A model generated the notes under the pieces. That model was not told the DNA's origin. It searched no databases and saw only the letters and a list, made by a program, of their open reading frames with translations. A stretch of 5,711 nt of DNA, taken from Nitrospirota bacterium (GTDB taxonomy: Bacteria; Nitrospirota; Nitrospiria; Nitrospirales; Nitrospiraceae). The position numbers were made by a program, and so were the translations under genes. Of the stretch, positions 5,707-5,711 are shown piece after piece. The stretch covers positions 1-5,711 of the forward strand of contig JAHWYE010000122.1 of the NCBI GenBank assembly GCA_020028195.1. Reading direction: 5' to 3'. Position 1 is the stretch's first letter, and each line of letters begins with the position of its first letter.

Positions 5707-5711
5707 TCCTA

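Overview
The window is a bacterial chromosomal segment in which every supported gene lies on the minus strand. In transcription order (high to low coordinates) it reads parA, parB, a bactofilin gene, mnmA, atpH and the first ~442 codons of atpA, which runs off the left edge. Chromosome-partitioning genes next to a bactofilin and the F1 ATP synthase genes, together with the protein style and moderately high GC, suggest a Nitrospira-like (Nitrospirota) organism. A deltaproteobacterium-like lineage is the main alternative. The taxonomy is inference; no search was run.

Right part (about 4062-5711): parA and parB overlap by 23 bases and are surely co-translated. They form the ATPase/CTPase pair that moves and organises replication origins. 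No convincing parS site is present. Next comes a 280-base AT-richer gap (3782-4061) with candidate promoters and a stem-loop leader for the bactofilin gene. Middle (2242-3781): the bactofilin (cytoskeletal scaffold) and mnmA (tRNA 2-thiouridylase) are only 10 bases apart and probably co-transcribed.

Left part (1-2241): between mnmA and atpH is a 370-base gap with no credible gene. About 225 bases of it (1986-2210) form one long imperfect palindrome, a fold-back element with matching outer ends, a matching inner block and a tight apex hairpin. This is the least explained structure in the window. Just downstream is a good sigma70-type promoter candidate (perfect TTGACA, extended -10) that would drive atpH-atpA. 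The atpH and atpA genes are 3 bases apart, and the atpA ribosome site lies inside the last codons of atpH.

The proteins are conserved housekeeping ones with intact key residues. I see no defence system, CRISPR, tRNA, rRNA or complete coding mobile element. The points of interest are the fold-back element, the bactofilin leader, and the position of mnmA plus the fold-back where related clusters, as I recall them, carry the ATP synthase b-subunit genes.
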